From Blastococcus saxobsidens DD2 (lineage in GTDB: Bacteria > Actinomycetota > Actinomycetes > Mycobacteriales > Geodermatophilaceae), in contig NC_016943.1 in the NCBI RefSeq assembly GCF_000284015.1, forward strand, positions 2,149,541-2,213,540: a DNA stretch of 64,000 nt, given 5' to 3'. This document shows positions 18,191-27,587 of the stretch, piece by piece. The notes below the pieces were generated by a model. The model searched no databases and had not been told where the DNA came from. It worked only from the letters and a program-made list of their open reading frames with translations. Positions within the stretch are counted from its first letter, which is position 1, and each line of letters starts with the position of its first letter. The translations under genes and the position numbers were made by a program.

Positions 18191-19969
18191 GTGGCCCGCC
18201 GCCGCCGAGACGCCGTCCTGCGCCGCGGGCTCCGCCACATCCGCCGGGCCGTCACCGAGCAGCCGCGCATGTTCGCCCTCGCCCTGCTCGGCAGCGCCCT
18301 GTACGGGGGCATGACCGTCGCCAGCGCCTGGGTCATCGGCGAGATCACCAGCCGGGTGCTGCTCCCGGCGTTCGACGAGGGGGCGACCACCGGCGCGGCG
18401 CTCACGCTGGCCGCGGTCGCGATCCTGGGCGTCGCCGTCCTCAAGATCGTGGGCATCCTCGGCCGGCGGCTGTTCGCCGGCGTCATGAGCTACCGGCTGC
18501 AGGCCGAGTACCGGCGCCGGGTGACCGGCCAGTACCTGCGGTTGCCGCTGTCCTGGCACCAGCGGCACCCGACCGGGCAGCTGCTGTCCAACGCCAACTC
18601 CGACGTCGAGGCCGCCTGGTTCTTCGTCGCGCCGCTGCCGTTCGCCTGCGGCGCGCTGGTGATGATCGCGATCACCGGCGTCGCGCTCGTCCTCACCGAC
18701 CCCCTGCTCGCGGTCGTCGGCCTGGTCGTCTTCCCGCTGGTCTTCCTCGCCAACATCGTCTACTCGCAGGTGATGAGCCCGCGGATGCAGCGCGCCCAGC
18801 AGCTGCGCGCCGAGGTCAGCGAGATCGCGCACGAGAGCTTCGACGCGGCCCTGGTGGTCAAGACCCTCGGCCGCGAGGGCACCGAGACCGATCGCTTCGG
18901 CGAGCGGGCCGAGCAGCTGCGCGACGGCCTGATCGCGGTCGGGCGGGTCCGCGGGCTGTTCGACCCGATGATGGAGGCGCTGCCCAGCCTGGGCACCCTC
19001 GCCGTCCTGCTGATCGGCGCCGGCCGGGTCGCCGACGGCGCCGCCGACGCCGGTGAACTGGTCTCCATCGCCTACCTGTTCACGTTGCTGGCCCTGCCGA
19101 TCCGGGCCATCGGGTGGGTGCTGGCCGACCTGCCGCGCGCGCTGGCCGGCTTCGACCGGGTGACCCCCGTCCTCGAGGCGACCGGCGAGACGCGCTACGG
19201 CCAGGACGCGGCTCCGGTCACCGCCGGGGGAGCGGGAGTGGCGCTGCGCGGGGCCGGTTTCACCTTCGCCGGCGGCACCCGCCCCACGGTCACCGACGTC
19301 ACGTTCGACGTGCCGGCCGGCCGGACGGTGGCGGTGGTCGGGCCGACCGGCTCGGGCAAGTCCACGCTGGCCGGCCTGCTGGTCCGCCTGGTCGACCCGG
19401 CCGACGGCACCGTCCTGCTCGACGGCATCGACCTCCGCCGGCTGCGCGAGGGCGAGGTCAGCACCCAGGCGGCGTTCGTCGCCCAGAGCGCGTTCCTGTT
19501 CGACGACACCGTCCGCGACAACATCACCCTCGGCGGCCCGTACGACGACGAGCAGGTGTGGACGGCGCTCCGGGTGGCGGCGGCCGACGAGTTCGTCGCC
19601 GCCCTCCCCGAGGGCCTGGACACCCGGGTGGGGGAGCGGGGCGCCTCCCTCTCCGGCGGGCAGCGCCAGCGGCTGGCTCTCGCCCGCGCCGTCGTCCGGC
19701 GTCCGCGGCTGCTCGTCCTGGACGACGCCACGAGCGCGGTCGACCCGTCGGTCGAGGCACGGATCCTCGACGCGCTGCGCGCCAGCGAGCGCCCGGCGAC
19801 GGTCGTGGTCGTGGCCTACCGCCAGGCGACGATCGCACTGGCCGACGAGGTGGTGTGGTTCGCCGAGGGGCGCGCCGTCGCCCGGGGCACGCATGCGCAA
19901 CTGCTCGAGGACGTCCCGGGGTACGCCGAGCTGGTCCGGGCCTACTCGCAGGCGGAGGTGGCGGCGTGA
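18191..19969 (+). CDS. ABC exporter half-transporter A (TM + ATPase, degenerate-site subunit)
   Basis: This is a 592-residue type IV ABC exporter half-molecule: six transmembrane helices in residues 30-310, then an ATPase domain. Walker A is VVGPTGSGKST and the signature is LSGGQRQRLALARA. Walker B is LLVLDDATSAVD, with Asp in place of the catalytic Glu, and the H-loop reads VVVAYRQAT, with Tyr in place of the switch His. The Walker B/H-loop side of one site is therefore degenerate, as in TM287-like heterodimers. The start is GTG 18191 after GAGGAG at 18181-18186. The next gene overlaps by 4 bp and encodes the partner. The substrate is unknown. Confidence 0.92.
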   Translation: MARRRRDAVLRRGLRHIRRAVTEQPRMFALALLGSALYGGMTVASAWVIGEITSRVLLPAFDEGATTGAALTLAAVAILGVAVLKIVGILGRRLFAGVMSYRLQAEYRRRVTGQYLRLPLSWHQRHPTGQLLSNANSDVEAAWFFVAPLPFACGALVMIAITGVALVLTDPLLAVVGLVVFPLVFLANIVYSQVMSPRMQRAQQLRAEVSEIAHESFDAALVVKTLGREGTETDRFGERAEQLRDGLIAVGRVRGLFDPMMEALPSLGTLAVLLIGAGRVADGAADAGELVSIAYLFTLLALPIRAIGWVLADLPRALAGFDRVTPVLEATGETRYGQDAAPVTAGGAGVALRGAGFTFAGGTRPTVTDVTFDVPAGRTVAVVGPTGSGKSTLAGLLVRLVDPADGTVLLDGIDLRRLREGEVSTQAAFVAQSAFLFDDTVRDNITLGGPYDDEQVWTALRVAAADEFVAALPEGLDTRVGERGASLSGGQRQRLALARAVVRRPRLLVLDDATSAVDPSVEARILDALRASERPATVVVVAYRQATIALADEVVWFAEGRAVARGTHAQLLEDVPGYAELVRAYSQAEVAA

Positions 19970-21807
19970 CCGCCGCGACGCTGCCCGCCGACCGCCGGGC
20001 CGAGGGCGCGATGACCACGCTGCGCCGGGGCCTGCGCATGATGCCGGAGTTCCGCCGCGGGCTGCCGGTCACCTTCGCCCTCGCCCTGGTCGCCACCGCC
20101 GGCCGGGTGGTCGTCCCCATCGCCGTCCAGCAGGTCATCGACCGCGGGCTGGACGGCCCCGACGGCCCGGACCTGGACCTGGTCGCCTGGCTGATCGCGG
20201 CCTCTGCGGTGGTCGTGCTGCTCACCGCCGTCGCGGTCTACCGGATGAACGTGCGGCTGTTCCGCACCACCGAGACCGCGCTGGCCATCCTGCGGGTGCG
20301 GGCCTTCCGCCATGTGCACGACCTCTCGGTGCTGCACCAGCAGGGCGAGCGGCGGGGGTCGCTGGTGTCCCGGGTGACCAGCGACGTCGACCAGTTGTCG
20401 GTGTTCATGCAGTGGGGCGGCGTGCTCGGCCTGGTGAGCATGGGTCAGCTCGTCGTCGCGACCGTCGTCATGGCCGTCTACTCCTGGCAGCTGACGCTGC
20501 TGGTCGTGGTCTGCTTCGTGCCGCTGGTGTTCGCCGTCCGCTGGTTCGCCCAGCGGCTCGCGCAGGTCTACGGCGTGGTGCGCGAGCGGGTCGGCGACGT
20601 GCTGGCCGCGGTCGCGGAGTCGGTGGTCGGCGCGCCGACGGTGCGCGCCTACGGCGTCCGCGCCCGCACCGCCGCGCGGTTGGACGCCGCCATCGACCGG
20701 CACTACCGGTCGCAGGTGGACGCCCAGAAGGTCACCGCCGCCGTGTTCGTCAGCGGCGAGTTCGTCGCCGCGGTCGCCAACGCCGCCGTCGTGGTGGTCG
20801 GCGTGCTGCTGGGCCTGGCCGGCGACATCTCCGCCGGCACCCTGGTCGCCTTCCTCTTCCTCGTCACCCTGTTCGTGGCGCCGGTGCAGACCGCCAGCGA
20901 GGTGCTCAACGAGGCGCAGAACGCGATCGCCGGGTTCCGGCGGGTGCTCGACGTCATCGACACCGAGCCCGACGTCCGCGACCCCGCCGTCGCCGCCCCC
21001 GACCGGGTGCGGGAGCTGCCCGCCGGGCCGCTGGGCGTCCGGTTCGAGCACGTCACCTTCCGCTACGCGCCCGGCGCGCGCCCGGCGCTGGACGACGTCG
21101 ACCTCACCATCGCCCCCCGCACGCGGGTCGCCATCGTGGGGGAGACCGGCTCCGGCAAGACGACGTTCGCCAAGCTGGTCACCCGGCTCATGGACCCGGG
21201 CGACGGCCGCGTGCTGCTCGGGTCGGGCGACTGCGACTGCGGCTTCGTGCCGCTGGCCGAGGTCGCCTTCGCCTCGTTGCGTGCGCGGGTGGTGATGGTG
21301 CCCCAGGACGGGTTCCTGTTCGACGCGACGGTGGCCGAGAACGTGCGCTACGGCCGCCCCGGCATGACCGACGGGCAGGTCGTCGCCGCGTTCGGCGACC
21401 TGGGGCTCGGCGCCTGGCTCGCGGGCCTGCCTGACGGCGTGGCGACGGCGGTCGGCCAGCGCGGGGAGTCGCTGTCGGCGGGCGAGCGGCAGCTGGTCGC
21501 GATCGCCCGCGCCTACGTCGCCGACCCGGACCTGCTGGTGCTGGACGAGGCGACCAGCGCCGTGGACCCGGCCACCGAGCAGCGGCTCACCCGGGCGCTG
21601 GACACGCTGACCGAGGGCCGGACGACGCTCACCATCGCCCACCGGCTGTCCACCGCCGAGCGCGCCGACGAGATCCTCGTGGTCGCCGCCGGGCGGGTGG
21701 TGCAGCGCGGCACGCACGCGGAGCTGGTCGACGCCGACGGTCCCTACGCCCGGCTGCACGCCTCCTGGCGCCGGTCGTCGGCGGGCGAACCCGAGCCGGT
21801 GGGCTGA
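19966..21807 (+). CDS. ABC exporter half-transporter B (TM + ATPase, catalytic partner)
   Basis: This is a 613-residue half-exporter, GTGA-coupled to the preceding gene. The transmembrane domain spans about residues 35-330. Walker A is VGETGSGKTT; Walker B is LLVLDEATSAVD with the catalytic Glu; the H-loop is LTIAHRLSTAERA with the switch His. The signature reads LSAGERQLVAIARA instead of LSGGQ. Paired with subunit A, one ATP site is fully canonical (B Walker motifs with A LSGGQ) and the other degenerate (A Walker motifs with B LSAGE). This is the expected pattern for an asymmetric heterodimer. An insert of about 10 residues (GSGDCDCGFVP) precedes the Q-loop. Confidence 0.92.
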   Translation: MTAATLPADRRAEGAMTTLRRGLRMMPEFRRGLPVTFALALVATAGRVVVPIAVQQVIDRGLDGPDGPDLDLVAWLIAASAVVVLLTAVAVYRMNVRLFRTTETALAILRVRAFRHVHDLSVLHQQGERRGSLVSRVTSDVDQLSVFMQWGGVLGLVSMGQLVVATVVMAVYSWQLTLLVVVCFVPLVFAVRWFAQRLAQVYGVVRERVGDVLAAVAESVVGAPTVRAYGVRARTAARLDAAIDRHYRSQVDAQKVTAAVFVSGEFVAAVANAAVVVVGVLLGLAGDISAGTLVAFLFLVTLFVAPVQTASEVLNEAQNAIAGFRRVLDVIDTEPDVRDPAVAAPDRVRELPAGPLGVRFEHVTFRYAPGARPALDDVDLTIAPRTRVAIVGETGSGKTTFAKLVTRLMDPGDGRVLLGSGDCDCGFVPLAEVAFASLRARVVMVPQDGFLFDATVAENVRYGRPGMTDGQVVAAFGDLGLGAWLAGLPDGVATAVGQRGESLSAGERQLVAIARAYVADPDLLVLDEATSAVDPATEQRLTRALDTLTEGRTTLTIAHRLSTAERADEILVVAAGRVVQRGTHAELVDADGPYARLHASWRRSSAGEPEPVG

Positions 21808-21815
21808 CCTGCGGC

Positions 21816-21885
21816 GCCGACCTTCCCGTCGGGTCGCCGTCCTCGCGTTGCATCACGAGGACGGCGACCGCTCGGCGAGGACGGC
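21816..21885 (+). repeat. 70-bp inverted repeat, left copy
   Basis: This copy matches the reverse complement of 22966-23035 at 63 of 70 positions without gaps. It contains a perfect 14-bp hairpin (arms 21832-21845 and 21856-21869, loop 10 nt) and starts 8 nt after the ABC exporter stop. The two copies bracket a single AbiEi-like gene. It could act as a terminator for the ABC operon. Confidence 0.85.
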
Positions 21886-21962
21886 CATCCACACCTGGCT
21901 GCGCTCTCCACAGAAGTGATCGACCGGTCGGCGCACAGTGCCGCCGACCGCAGCATCGGCGC

Positions 21963-22961
21963 ATGCACCCCGCTCTTCGTGCCATCTCCGAAAGACGCTT
22001 GGGGATCTTCACGACCGCCGACGCCCTCGGTGCCGGCTACGGCGCGTCGGAGATCCGTGCCCTCTGCCGCTCCGGTTCCTGGGTACGGCTGCGACGAGGC
22101 GTGCTGATCGACGTAGCGGCCCTGGTGGCAGCCGAGGCGACGGGACGCCGCTACGACATCGACTGCCTCGCAGTCCTCCTGAGCCTGGACCGACCGTCGG
22201 CGGTGCTGAGCCACGCCTCGGCGGCCCGCCTGTGGGAGTTCCCGACGCCGCGAACGATCGAGCCGGTCTTCCGGCTCACCGACCCGGTGCAGTGGCGGCG
22301 CGGCCGCGACTACCTGGTGACCTGCGCACCGCTGTCGGCGGGTGAGCGCTGGCGGACGGGCCCACTTCCGCTCACCTCGGCGGCGCGAACGCTCGTCGAC
22401 TGCGCGAGGGAGTGGCCGCTGGAGGACGCCGTCGTCGCGATGGACGCCGCTCTGCTGGCCGAGCGGCTGACGCCGGATGACCTCCGCCGCGCCACGGCCG
22501 CCGTCCACCACTGGCGCGGGGCCGGACGGGCGGCCCGCGCCACCGCGCACGCCGACGGGCGAGCCGAGTCGCCGTTGGAGACCCGCGGCAGGCTGCGCAT
22601 CGTCGGCGCCGGGTTCCCTGCACCCGAGCTGCAGGTGGAGGTCCGCACCGGGGGACGGCTCGTCGGCGTGGTCGACGCCTGGTTCGACGAGGCCGCCATC
22701 GCGGTCGAGTTCGACGGGCAGGTGAAGTACGCGGACCCGTGGCGCGGGCGCGCCCCCGAGCGGGTGCTGTGGGAGGAGAAGCGACGCGAGGACGAGCTCC
22801 GTGCGCTCGACATCCGCGTCGCCCGGCTCGCGGACGCCGACGTCGGTTCCGGATGGCCGCGCGTGGAGCGGCGTCTGCGGGAGCTGCTCGCTGTCCCCGG
22901 CCCCGCGGTGCGGCGGTTCACCGCTACGCCCCGCCTCGCAGGAGTGCGGCGGACCGGCTGA
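21963..22961 (+). CDS. AbiEi-type antitoxin-domain protein with DUF559/VSR-like nuclease fold
   Basis: This is a 332-residue protein. The first 50 residues form an AbiEi-like winged helix (GIFTTADALGAGYGASEIRAL, RSGSWVRLRRGV). The C-terminal 130 residues look like the DUF559/very-short-patch-repair nuclease fold: E206 in AESPLETRGR, D238 in VVDAW, then VEFDGQVKY with E249, D251 and K255, and a KRREDELRALDIRVARL helix. The family is large and multi-copy in actinobacteria and is often annotated as type IV toxin-antitoxin, but no toxin partner is adjacent here. It is flanked by 70-bp inverted repeats. Function is unproven. Confidence 0.75.
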   Translation: MHPALRAISERRLGIFTTADALGAGYGASEIRALCRSGSWVRLRRGVLIDVAALVAAEATGRRYDIDCLAVLLSLDRPSAVLSHASAARLWEFPTPRTIEPVFRLTDPVQWRRGRDYLVTCAPLSAGERWRTGPLPLTSAARTLVDCAREWPLEDAVVAMDAALLAERLTPDDLRRATAAVHHWRGAGRAARATAHADGRAESPLETRGRLRIVGAGFPAPELQVEVRTGGRLVGVVDAWFDEAAIAVEFDGQVKYADPWRGRAPERVLWEEKRREDELRALDIRVARLADADVGSGWPRVERRLRELLAVPGPAVRRFTATPRLAGVRRTG

Positions 22962-22965
22962 GCGC

Positions 22966-23035
22966 GCCGTCCTCACCGATCGGTCGCCGACCTCGTGCTG
23001 CACCGCGAGGACGGCGACCCGACGGTGAGGTCGGC
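22966..23035 (-). repeat. 70-bp inverted repeat, right copy
   Basis: This is the inverted partner of 21816-21885 (63/70 identical). It begins 4 nt after the stop of the AbiEi-like gene. The internal hairpin (22982-22995 with 23006-23019) has 13 of 14 pairs. Direct-orientation identity to the left copy is only about 54/70, so the inverted alignment is the meaningful one. Confidence 0.85.
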
Positions 23036-23100
23036 GACGAGGTCAGCGGCGTCGAGCAACTCGCCCGCCAGGGGGGAGGCGGCCGGCGGCCCGCGGCAGC

Positions 23101-23106
23101 TAGCGT
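23101..23106 (+). promoter_or_regulatory. Putative -10 box of the FAD dehydrogenase gene
   Basis: TAGCGT lies 6 nt before the GTG at 23113. There is no Shine-Dalgarno sequence, so a leaderless message is likely. Confidence 0.42.
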
Positions 23107-23112
23107 CGCGCC

Positions 23113-24783
23113 GTGAGCACTGACACGCGCAGCTTCGAGGCGGACGTCGTCGTGGTGGGTGCGGGGCTGGCCGGGCTTGTCGCCACCGCCGAACTGGCCG
23201 ACGCCGGCAAGCGGGTGATCCTGGTCGACCAGGAGCCGGAGGCGTCGCTGGGCGGGCAGGCGTGGTGGTCCTTCGGCGGCCTGTTCCTCGTCGACTCCCC
23301 GGAGCAGCGCCGGCTGCGCGTGCACGACTCGCTGGAGCTGGCCCGCCAGGACTGGTTCGGCAGCGCCGGGTTCGACCGCGACAGCGACCACTGGCCCCGG
23401 CAGTGGGCCGAGGCCTACCTGCAGTTCGCGGCGGGGGAGAAGCGCGCCTGGCTCAAGGAGCAGGGCATCGGCTTCTTCCCGATCGTCGGCTGGGCCGAGC
23501 GGGGCGGGTACACCGCCACCGGCCACGGCAACTCGGTGCCACGGTTCCACATCGTCTGGGGCACCGGCCCGGCCATCGTCGCCCCGTTCGAGCGGCGGGT
23601 GCGGGCCGCGGTGGAGGCCGGCCTCGTGGACCTGCGCTTCCGGCACCGGGTGTCGGAGCTGGTGGTGACCGAGGGCGCGGTGACGGGGGTGCGCGGTGCG
23701 GTTCTCCAGCCCAGCGACGTGGCCCGCGGGGAGGCCAGCTCGCGCACCGAGGTCGGCGAGTTCGAGATCGCCGCGCAGGCGGTCGTGGTCACCTCCGGCG
23801 GCATCGGCGGCAACCACGACCTGGTGCGCAGGAACTGGCCGGCGCGGCTGGGCCCCGCGCCGCAGCGGCTGCTGTCCGGCGTGCCCGCGCACGTCGACGG
23901 CCTGATGCAGGAGTCGGCCGTCGCGGCCGGCGCGAGCCGGGTGAACGCCGACCGCATGTGGCACTACACCGAAGGCATCGCCAACCACTCCCCGGTGTGG
24001 GCGCAGCACGGCATCCGGATCCTGCCCGGCCCCTCGTCGCTGTGGCTCGACGCCACCGGGCAGCGGCTGCCGGTGCCGCTGTTCCCCGGCTTCGACACCC
24101 TGGGCACCCTGGCCCACATCGGGCAGACCGGGTACGAGCACACCTGGTTCGTCGCCACCCACAAGATCGTCGAGAAGGAGTTCGCGCTGTCGGGCTCCGA
24201 GCAGAACCCCGACCTCACCGGCAAGGACGTCAAGCTCCTGGTCAACCGGGCGCGGGCCGGGGTGGCCGGACCGGTCCAGGCCTTCCTCGACCGCGGGGAG
24301 GACTTCGTCGTCGCCCGCACGTTGCCCGAGCTGGTGGCCGGGATGAACCGGATCACCGGCGGCGCTCCCGAGCTCGACCTCGCGCAGGTGGAGCGCGAGA
24401 TCGTCGCGCGCGACCGCGAGGTGGCCCACCCGTTCACCAAGGACCTGCAGATCACCGCGATCCGCGGCGCCCGCAACTACCTCGGCGACAAGCTGATCCG
24501 CGTCGCTCCACCGCACCGGCTGCTCGACCCGGAGGCCGGGCCGCTGGTCGCCGTGCGACTGAACCTGATCACCCGCAAGTCCCTCGGTGGCCTGGAGACC
24601 GACCTCTCCGCTCGGGTCCTGCGCCCCGGCGGCGAGGTGTTCCCCGGGCTGTACGCCGCCGGCGAGGTCGCCGGCTTCGGCGGCGGCGGGGTGCACGGCT
24701 ACCGCTCGCTGGAGGGCACGTTCCTCGGCGGCTGCCTGTTCTCCGGGCGGACGGCGGGCCGCGCGGTGGCGGCGGCCCTGTGA
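23113..24783 (+). CDS. FAD-binding dehydrogenase (flavocytochrome c / KstD-like family)
   Basis: This is a 556-residue flavoprotein. The N-terminal Rossmann motif is ADVVVVGAGLAGLVATAELA with the acidic strand-end VILVDQEPEASLGGQAWWSF. A C-terminal FAD-contact stretch reads FPGLYAAGEVAGFGGGGVHG, followed by FLGGCLFSGRTAGRA. It belongs to the fumarate-reductase / 3-ketosteroid dehydrogenase superfamily, and closest to the group annotated only as FAD-binding dehydrogenase. The substrate is unknown. It is transcribed alone from a putative leaderless promoter. Confidence 0.87.
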   Translation: MSTDTRSFEADVVVVGAGLAGLVATAELADAGKRVILVDQEPEASLGGQAWWSFGGLFLVDSPEQRRLRVHDSLELARQDWFGSAGFDRDSDHWPRQWAEAYLQFAAGEKRAWLKEQGIGFFPIVGWAERGGYTATGHGNSVPRFHIVWGTGPAIVAPFERRVRAAVEAGLVDLRFRHRVSELVVTEGAVTGVRGAVLQPSDVARGEASSRTEVGEFEIAAQAVVVTSGGIGGNHDLVRRNWPARLGPAPQRLLSGVPAHVDGLMQESAVAAGASRVNADRMWHYTEGIANHSPVWAQHGIRILPGPSSLWLDATGQRLPVPLFPGFDTLGTLAHIGQTGYEHTWFVATHKIVEKEFALSGSEQNPDLTGKDVKLLVNRARAGVAGPVQAFLDRGEDFVVARTLPELVAGMNRITGGAPELDLAQVEREIVARDREVAHPFTKDLQITAIRGARNYLGDKLIRVAPPHRLLDPEAGPLVAVRLNLITRKSLGGLETDLSARVLRPGGEVFPGLYAAGEVAGFGGGGVHGYRSLEGTFLGGCLFSGRTAGRAVAAAL

Positions 24784-24948
24784 GCGGACAGGGACGTGAG
24801 CATCGCAGCGAGGCGGCCGACGACAGGGAGGGAGCATCGCAGCGAGGGACGAGCGAGGAGCGGACCGACCGCGGAGGCGGCCTGGACTTCCGAGCGAGGA
24901 GCGGAGCGTCCCGCGGGAGCGAACCCGGGTGCACTGTGAGCGGACAGG
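24779..24948. repeat. 15-bp direct repeats bracketing a GC-rich GAGCGCAGCGAG-type spacer
   Basis: The 15-mer CTGTGAGCGGACAGG occurs at 24779-24793, spanning the FAD dehydrogenase stop, and again at 24934-24948, just before the next start. About 140 bp of low-complexity sequence lies between them, including two GAGCATCGCAGCGAGG copies. The layout looks like a small insertion with duplicated flanks, or recombination between intergenic repeats. Confidence 0.7.
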
Positions 24949-24949
24949 C

Positions 24950-25648
24950 GTGAGCGCACCCCGCGATCCCTGGTCCGACCCGGCGTCGCCCACGGAGCAG
25001 GTGCCGGCGTACGGCGGGCCGCCGCCCACGGTGCCGCCGCCCGGCTACGGCTACGGCCCGCCGGGTCCGTACGGTCCGGTCCCTCCGCCGTACGGCTACG
25101 GCCCACCGCCGCCGTACGGCTATCCGGGCCCCTACGCGCCGCCGTACCCGGCGGGGCCGTACGGACCGGGGCCGCAGCGCCGTCCCGGCCAGGTGGTCGG
25201 TGCCGCGGTGCTGACCTTCGTGCAGGCACTGCTGGTGCTCATCGCCTCGCTGTATGTCTGGTTCTTCGCCTCGATCGCGGAGCTGGCGATCGAGCAGACC
25301 CCCACCGCCGCCCCGGCCGTGTTCCACGAGTTCGCCCGTGAGGGCACCGTCCTGTCGATCGTCCAGATCGTGGCGGTGGTGCTCCTCGTGGCGGCCGGCA
25401 TCCTGGCGCTCAACCGCCGCACCCGGGTGGCCTGGCTGCTGCTCGTGGGCGCCCATGTCGTGCAGCTGGTGCTGACGGCGTACTGGTGGGCGGAGCTGAA
25501 CGACCTGCTCGGTCCGGCGGCGGCGGGGGAGGACGTCGGTGGGGTGCTGAGCGCGCTGAGCCTGTTCTTCGCCGCGGCACCCCTGGTCGCGCTCGGCCTC
25601 GTCCTGTTCGGCGGCGGCCGCCGGTGGTTCACCGCCCGGCAGTCCTGA
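24950..25648 (+). CDS. Proline/glycine/tyrosine-rich N-terminus, four-helix membrane protein
   Basis: This is a 232-residue protein starting at GTG 24950. Residues 20-80 are a low-complexity cytoplasmic tail built of [12 protein letters not shown] repeats. Four hydrophobic helices follow, near residues 88-112, 128-150, 158-180 and 200-220. This layout is common in actinobacterial membrane proteins of unknown role. No enzymatic motif is seen. It lies directly before hisI with a 26-bp gap. Confidence 0.8.
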   Translation: MSAPRDPWSDPASPTEQVPAYGGPPPTVPPPGYGYGPPGPYGPVPPPYGYGPPPPYGYPGPYAPPYPAGPYGPGPQRRPGQVVGAAVLTFVQALLVLIASLYVWFFASIAELAIEQTPTAAPAVFHEFAREGTVLSIVQIVAVVLLVAAGILALNRRTRVAWLLLVGAHVVQLVLTAYWWAELNDLLGPAAAGEDVGGVLSALSLFFAAAPLVALGLVLFGGGRRWFTARQS

Positions 25649-25674
25649 CCGCCGGGCACGGCACACTGGCGGGC

Positions 25675-26052
25675 ATGTCCGCGCGTGAGGCCTCCGATCC
25701 CGTACTGGCCCCCGAGGTCGCCGACCTGCTGCGTCGCGACCCTGCCGGGCTGGTCGCCGCCGTCGTCCAGCAGCACGACACCCACGAGGTGCTCATGGTC
25801 GCCTGGATGGACGACGAGGCGCTGCGCCGCACGCTGACCACCGGCCGGGCCACCTACTGGTCGCGCAGCCGCGCCGAGTACTGGGTGAAGGGGGAGACCT
25901 CCGGGCACCGCCAGTGGGTCCGGGACGTCCGCCTGGACTGCGACGGGGACGCGCTGCTGGTGCTGGTGGACCAGGAGGGCGCCGCCTGCCACACCGGCGA
26001 GCGCAGCTGCTTCCACCGGCCGCTTCCCGCCGTCCAGGCGGTGGCCCCATGA
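25675..26052 (+). CDS. hisI: Phosphoribosyl-AMP cyclohydrolase
   Basis: This is a 125-residue monofunctional HisI that opens the adenine ring of PR-AMP (third step of His synthesis); the HisE pyrophosphatase domain is absent. Motifs are [34 protein letters not shown] and the metal site [15 protein letters not shown] with [10 protein letters not shown] cysteines. The ATG at 25675 gives the usual length. The stop overlaps trpE by 4 bp (ATGA), linking the His and Trp pathways at the translational level. Confidence 0.96.
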   Translation: MSAREASDPVLAPEVADLLRRDPAGLVAAVVQQHDTHEVLMVAWMDDEALRRTLTTGRATYWSRSRAEYWVKGETSGHRQWVRDVRLDCDGDALLVLVDQEGAACHTGERSCFHRPLPAVQAVAP

Positions 26053-27587
26053 GGTTCGGCAGCACCTGGCCCTCGCGCGAGGAGTTCGCGGCGCTGGACG
26101 GGGCGGGCGGGACGGCCATGGTCCCGGTGACGCGGCGGCTGCTCGCCGACAGCGAGACCGCCGTCGGCGTCTACCGCAAGCTGGCCGGGGACCGCCCCGG
26201 CACCCTGCTGCTCGAGTCGGCCGAGCAGGGCAAGCGCTGGGCCCGGTACAGCTTCGTCGGCGTGCGCAGCGCGGGCGTGCTCACCGAGCGGGGCGGCCGC
26301 ACCCAGTGGCTCGGGGACGACGTGCCGGGGATCACCGACGATCTCCCGGCCGACCCCCTCGACGCCGTCCGGGTGATGGCGCGGCGGCTGCGCTCGCCCC
26401 GCGCCCCGGGGCTCCCTCCGCTCACCGGTGGCCTGGTCGGCTACCTGGGCTACGACGTGGTGCGCCGCCTGGAGCGGCTGCCGGAGACGAGCACCGACGA
26501 CCTCGGCATGCCGGAGCTGGCGATGATGCTGGTGACCGACCTGGCCGTGCTCGACCACGCCGACGGGTCGGTACTCCTGATCGTGAACGCGCTGCGCGGG
26601 GCGGGCGGGCAGGACGCCGCCGGCTACGACGCCGCCGTCGCCCGGTTGGACGACATGGCCGCCGCCCTCGTCGCGCCGTCCGCCCCGGCGGTCGCGGTGT
26701 TCGAGCCCGCCGACGCCCCGACGGTGCGCAGCAACCTGGCGCCCGGCGCCTACGAGGAGGGGGTCGAGCGGATCCGCGAGCACATCCGGGCCGGCGACGC
26801 CTTCCAGGTGGTGCTCGCGCAGCGGTTCGAGCTGGAGACCGAGGTGGGGGCGCTGGACCTGTACCGGGTGCTGCGGGCGACGAATCCGTCGCCGTACATG
26901 TACCTGCTGCGGTTCGCCGGGCAGAGGACGCCGTTCGACGTCGTCGGCTCCTCGCCGGAGGCGCTGGTGACGGTCACCGGCTCCTCGGCCGTCGTCCACC
27001 CGCCGGCCGGTACCCGCCCGCGCGGTGCCACGCCCGAGGAGGACGTGCGGCTGGCCGACGGGCTGCTCGCCGACCCCAAGGAGCGGGCCGAGCACGTGAT
27101 GCTCGTCGACCTCGCGCGCAACGACCTGGGCCGGGTCTGCGTGCCGGGCAGCGTCGAGGTGCCCGATTTCATGCGGGTGGAGCACTACAGCCACGTCATG
27201 CACCTGGTCTCCACCGTCGCCGGCCAGGTCAGCCCCGGGTGCGACGCCCTGGACGTCTTCGACGCCACCTTCCCGGCCGGCACGGTCTCGGGGGCGCCGA
27301 AGCCGAGCGCCATGACGATCATCGAGACCCTCGAGCCGACCCGCCGGGCCCTCTACGCCGGCACCGTCGGCTACCTCGACGCCAGCGGCGACATGGACAT
27401 GGCGATCGCGATCCGGACCGCCGTCCTGCACCAGGGCCGGGCCTACGTGCAGGCCGGCGCCGGCGTCGTGGCCGACAGCGACGCTGCCGCCGAGGAGGCC
27501 GAGACGCGGCACAAGGCGCGGGCGGTGCTCTCGGCGATAGCCACGGCCGAGGGCCTGCGGGAGCTGCGGGGCCGGGAGGACGGGTGA
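26049..27587 (+). CDS. trpE: Anthranilate synthase component I
   Basis: This is a 512-residue chorismate-utilising enzyme; with a glutaminase subunit (trpG, not in this window) it makes anthranilate. The N-terminal regulatory motif [17 protein letters not shown] contains the residues that bind feedback tryptophan. The catalytic domain shows [56 protein letters not shown] and [17 protein letters not shown] 26049 overlaps hisI; the stop overlaps the next gene (GTGA). Confidence 0.96.
   Translation: MRFGSTWPSREEFAALDGAGGTAMVPVTRRLLADSETAVGVYRKLAGDRPGTLLLESAEQGKRWARYSFVGVRSAGVLTERGGRTQWLGDDVPGITDDLPADPLDAVRVMARRLRSPRAPGLPPLTGGLVGYLGYDVVRRLERLPETSTDDLGMPELAMMLVTDLAVLDHADGSVLLIVNALRGAGGQDAAGYDAAVARLDDMAAALVAPSAPAVAVFEPADAPTVRSNLAPGAYEEGVERIREHIRAGDAFQVVLAQRFELETEVGALDLYRVLRATNPSPYMYLLRFAGQRTPFDVVGSSPEALVTVTGSSAVVHPPAGTRPRGATPEEDVRLADGLLADPKERAEHVMLVDLARNDLGRVCVPGSVEVPDFMRVEHYSHVMHLVSTVAGQVSPGCDALDVFDATFPAGTVSGAPKPSAMTIIETLEPTRRALYAGTVGYLDASGDMDMAIAIRTAVLHQGRAYVQAGAGVVADSDAAAEEAETRHKARAVLSAIATAEGLRELRGREDG

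Noticed and set aside
21963..22961. A complete AbiE toxin-antitoxin pair
   Set aside because: No AbiEii nucleotidyltransferase toxin gene is adjacent; only the AbiEi-like domain fused to a nuclease-like fold is present.
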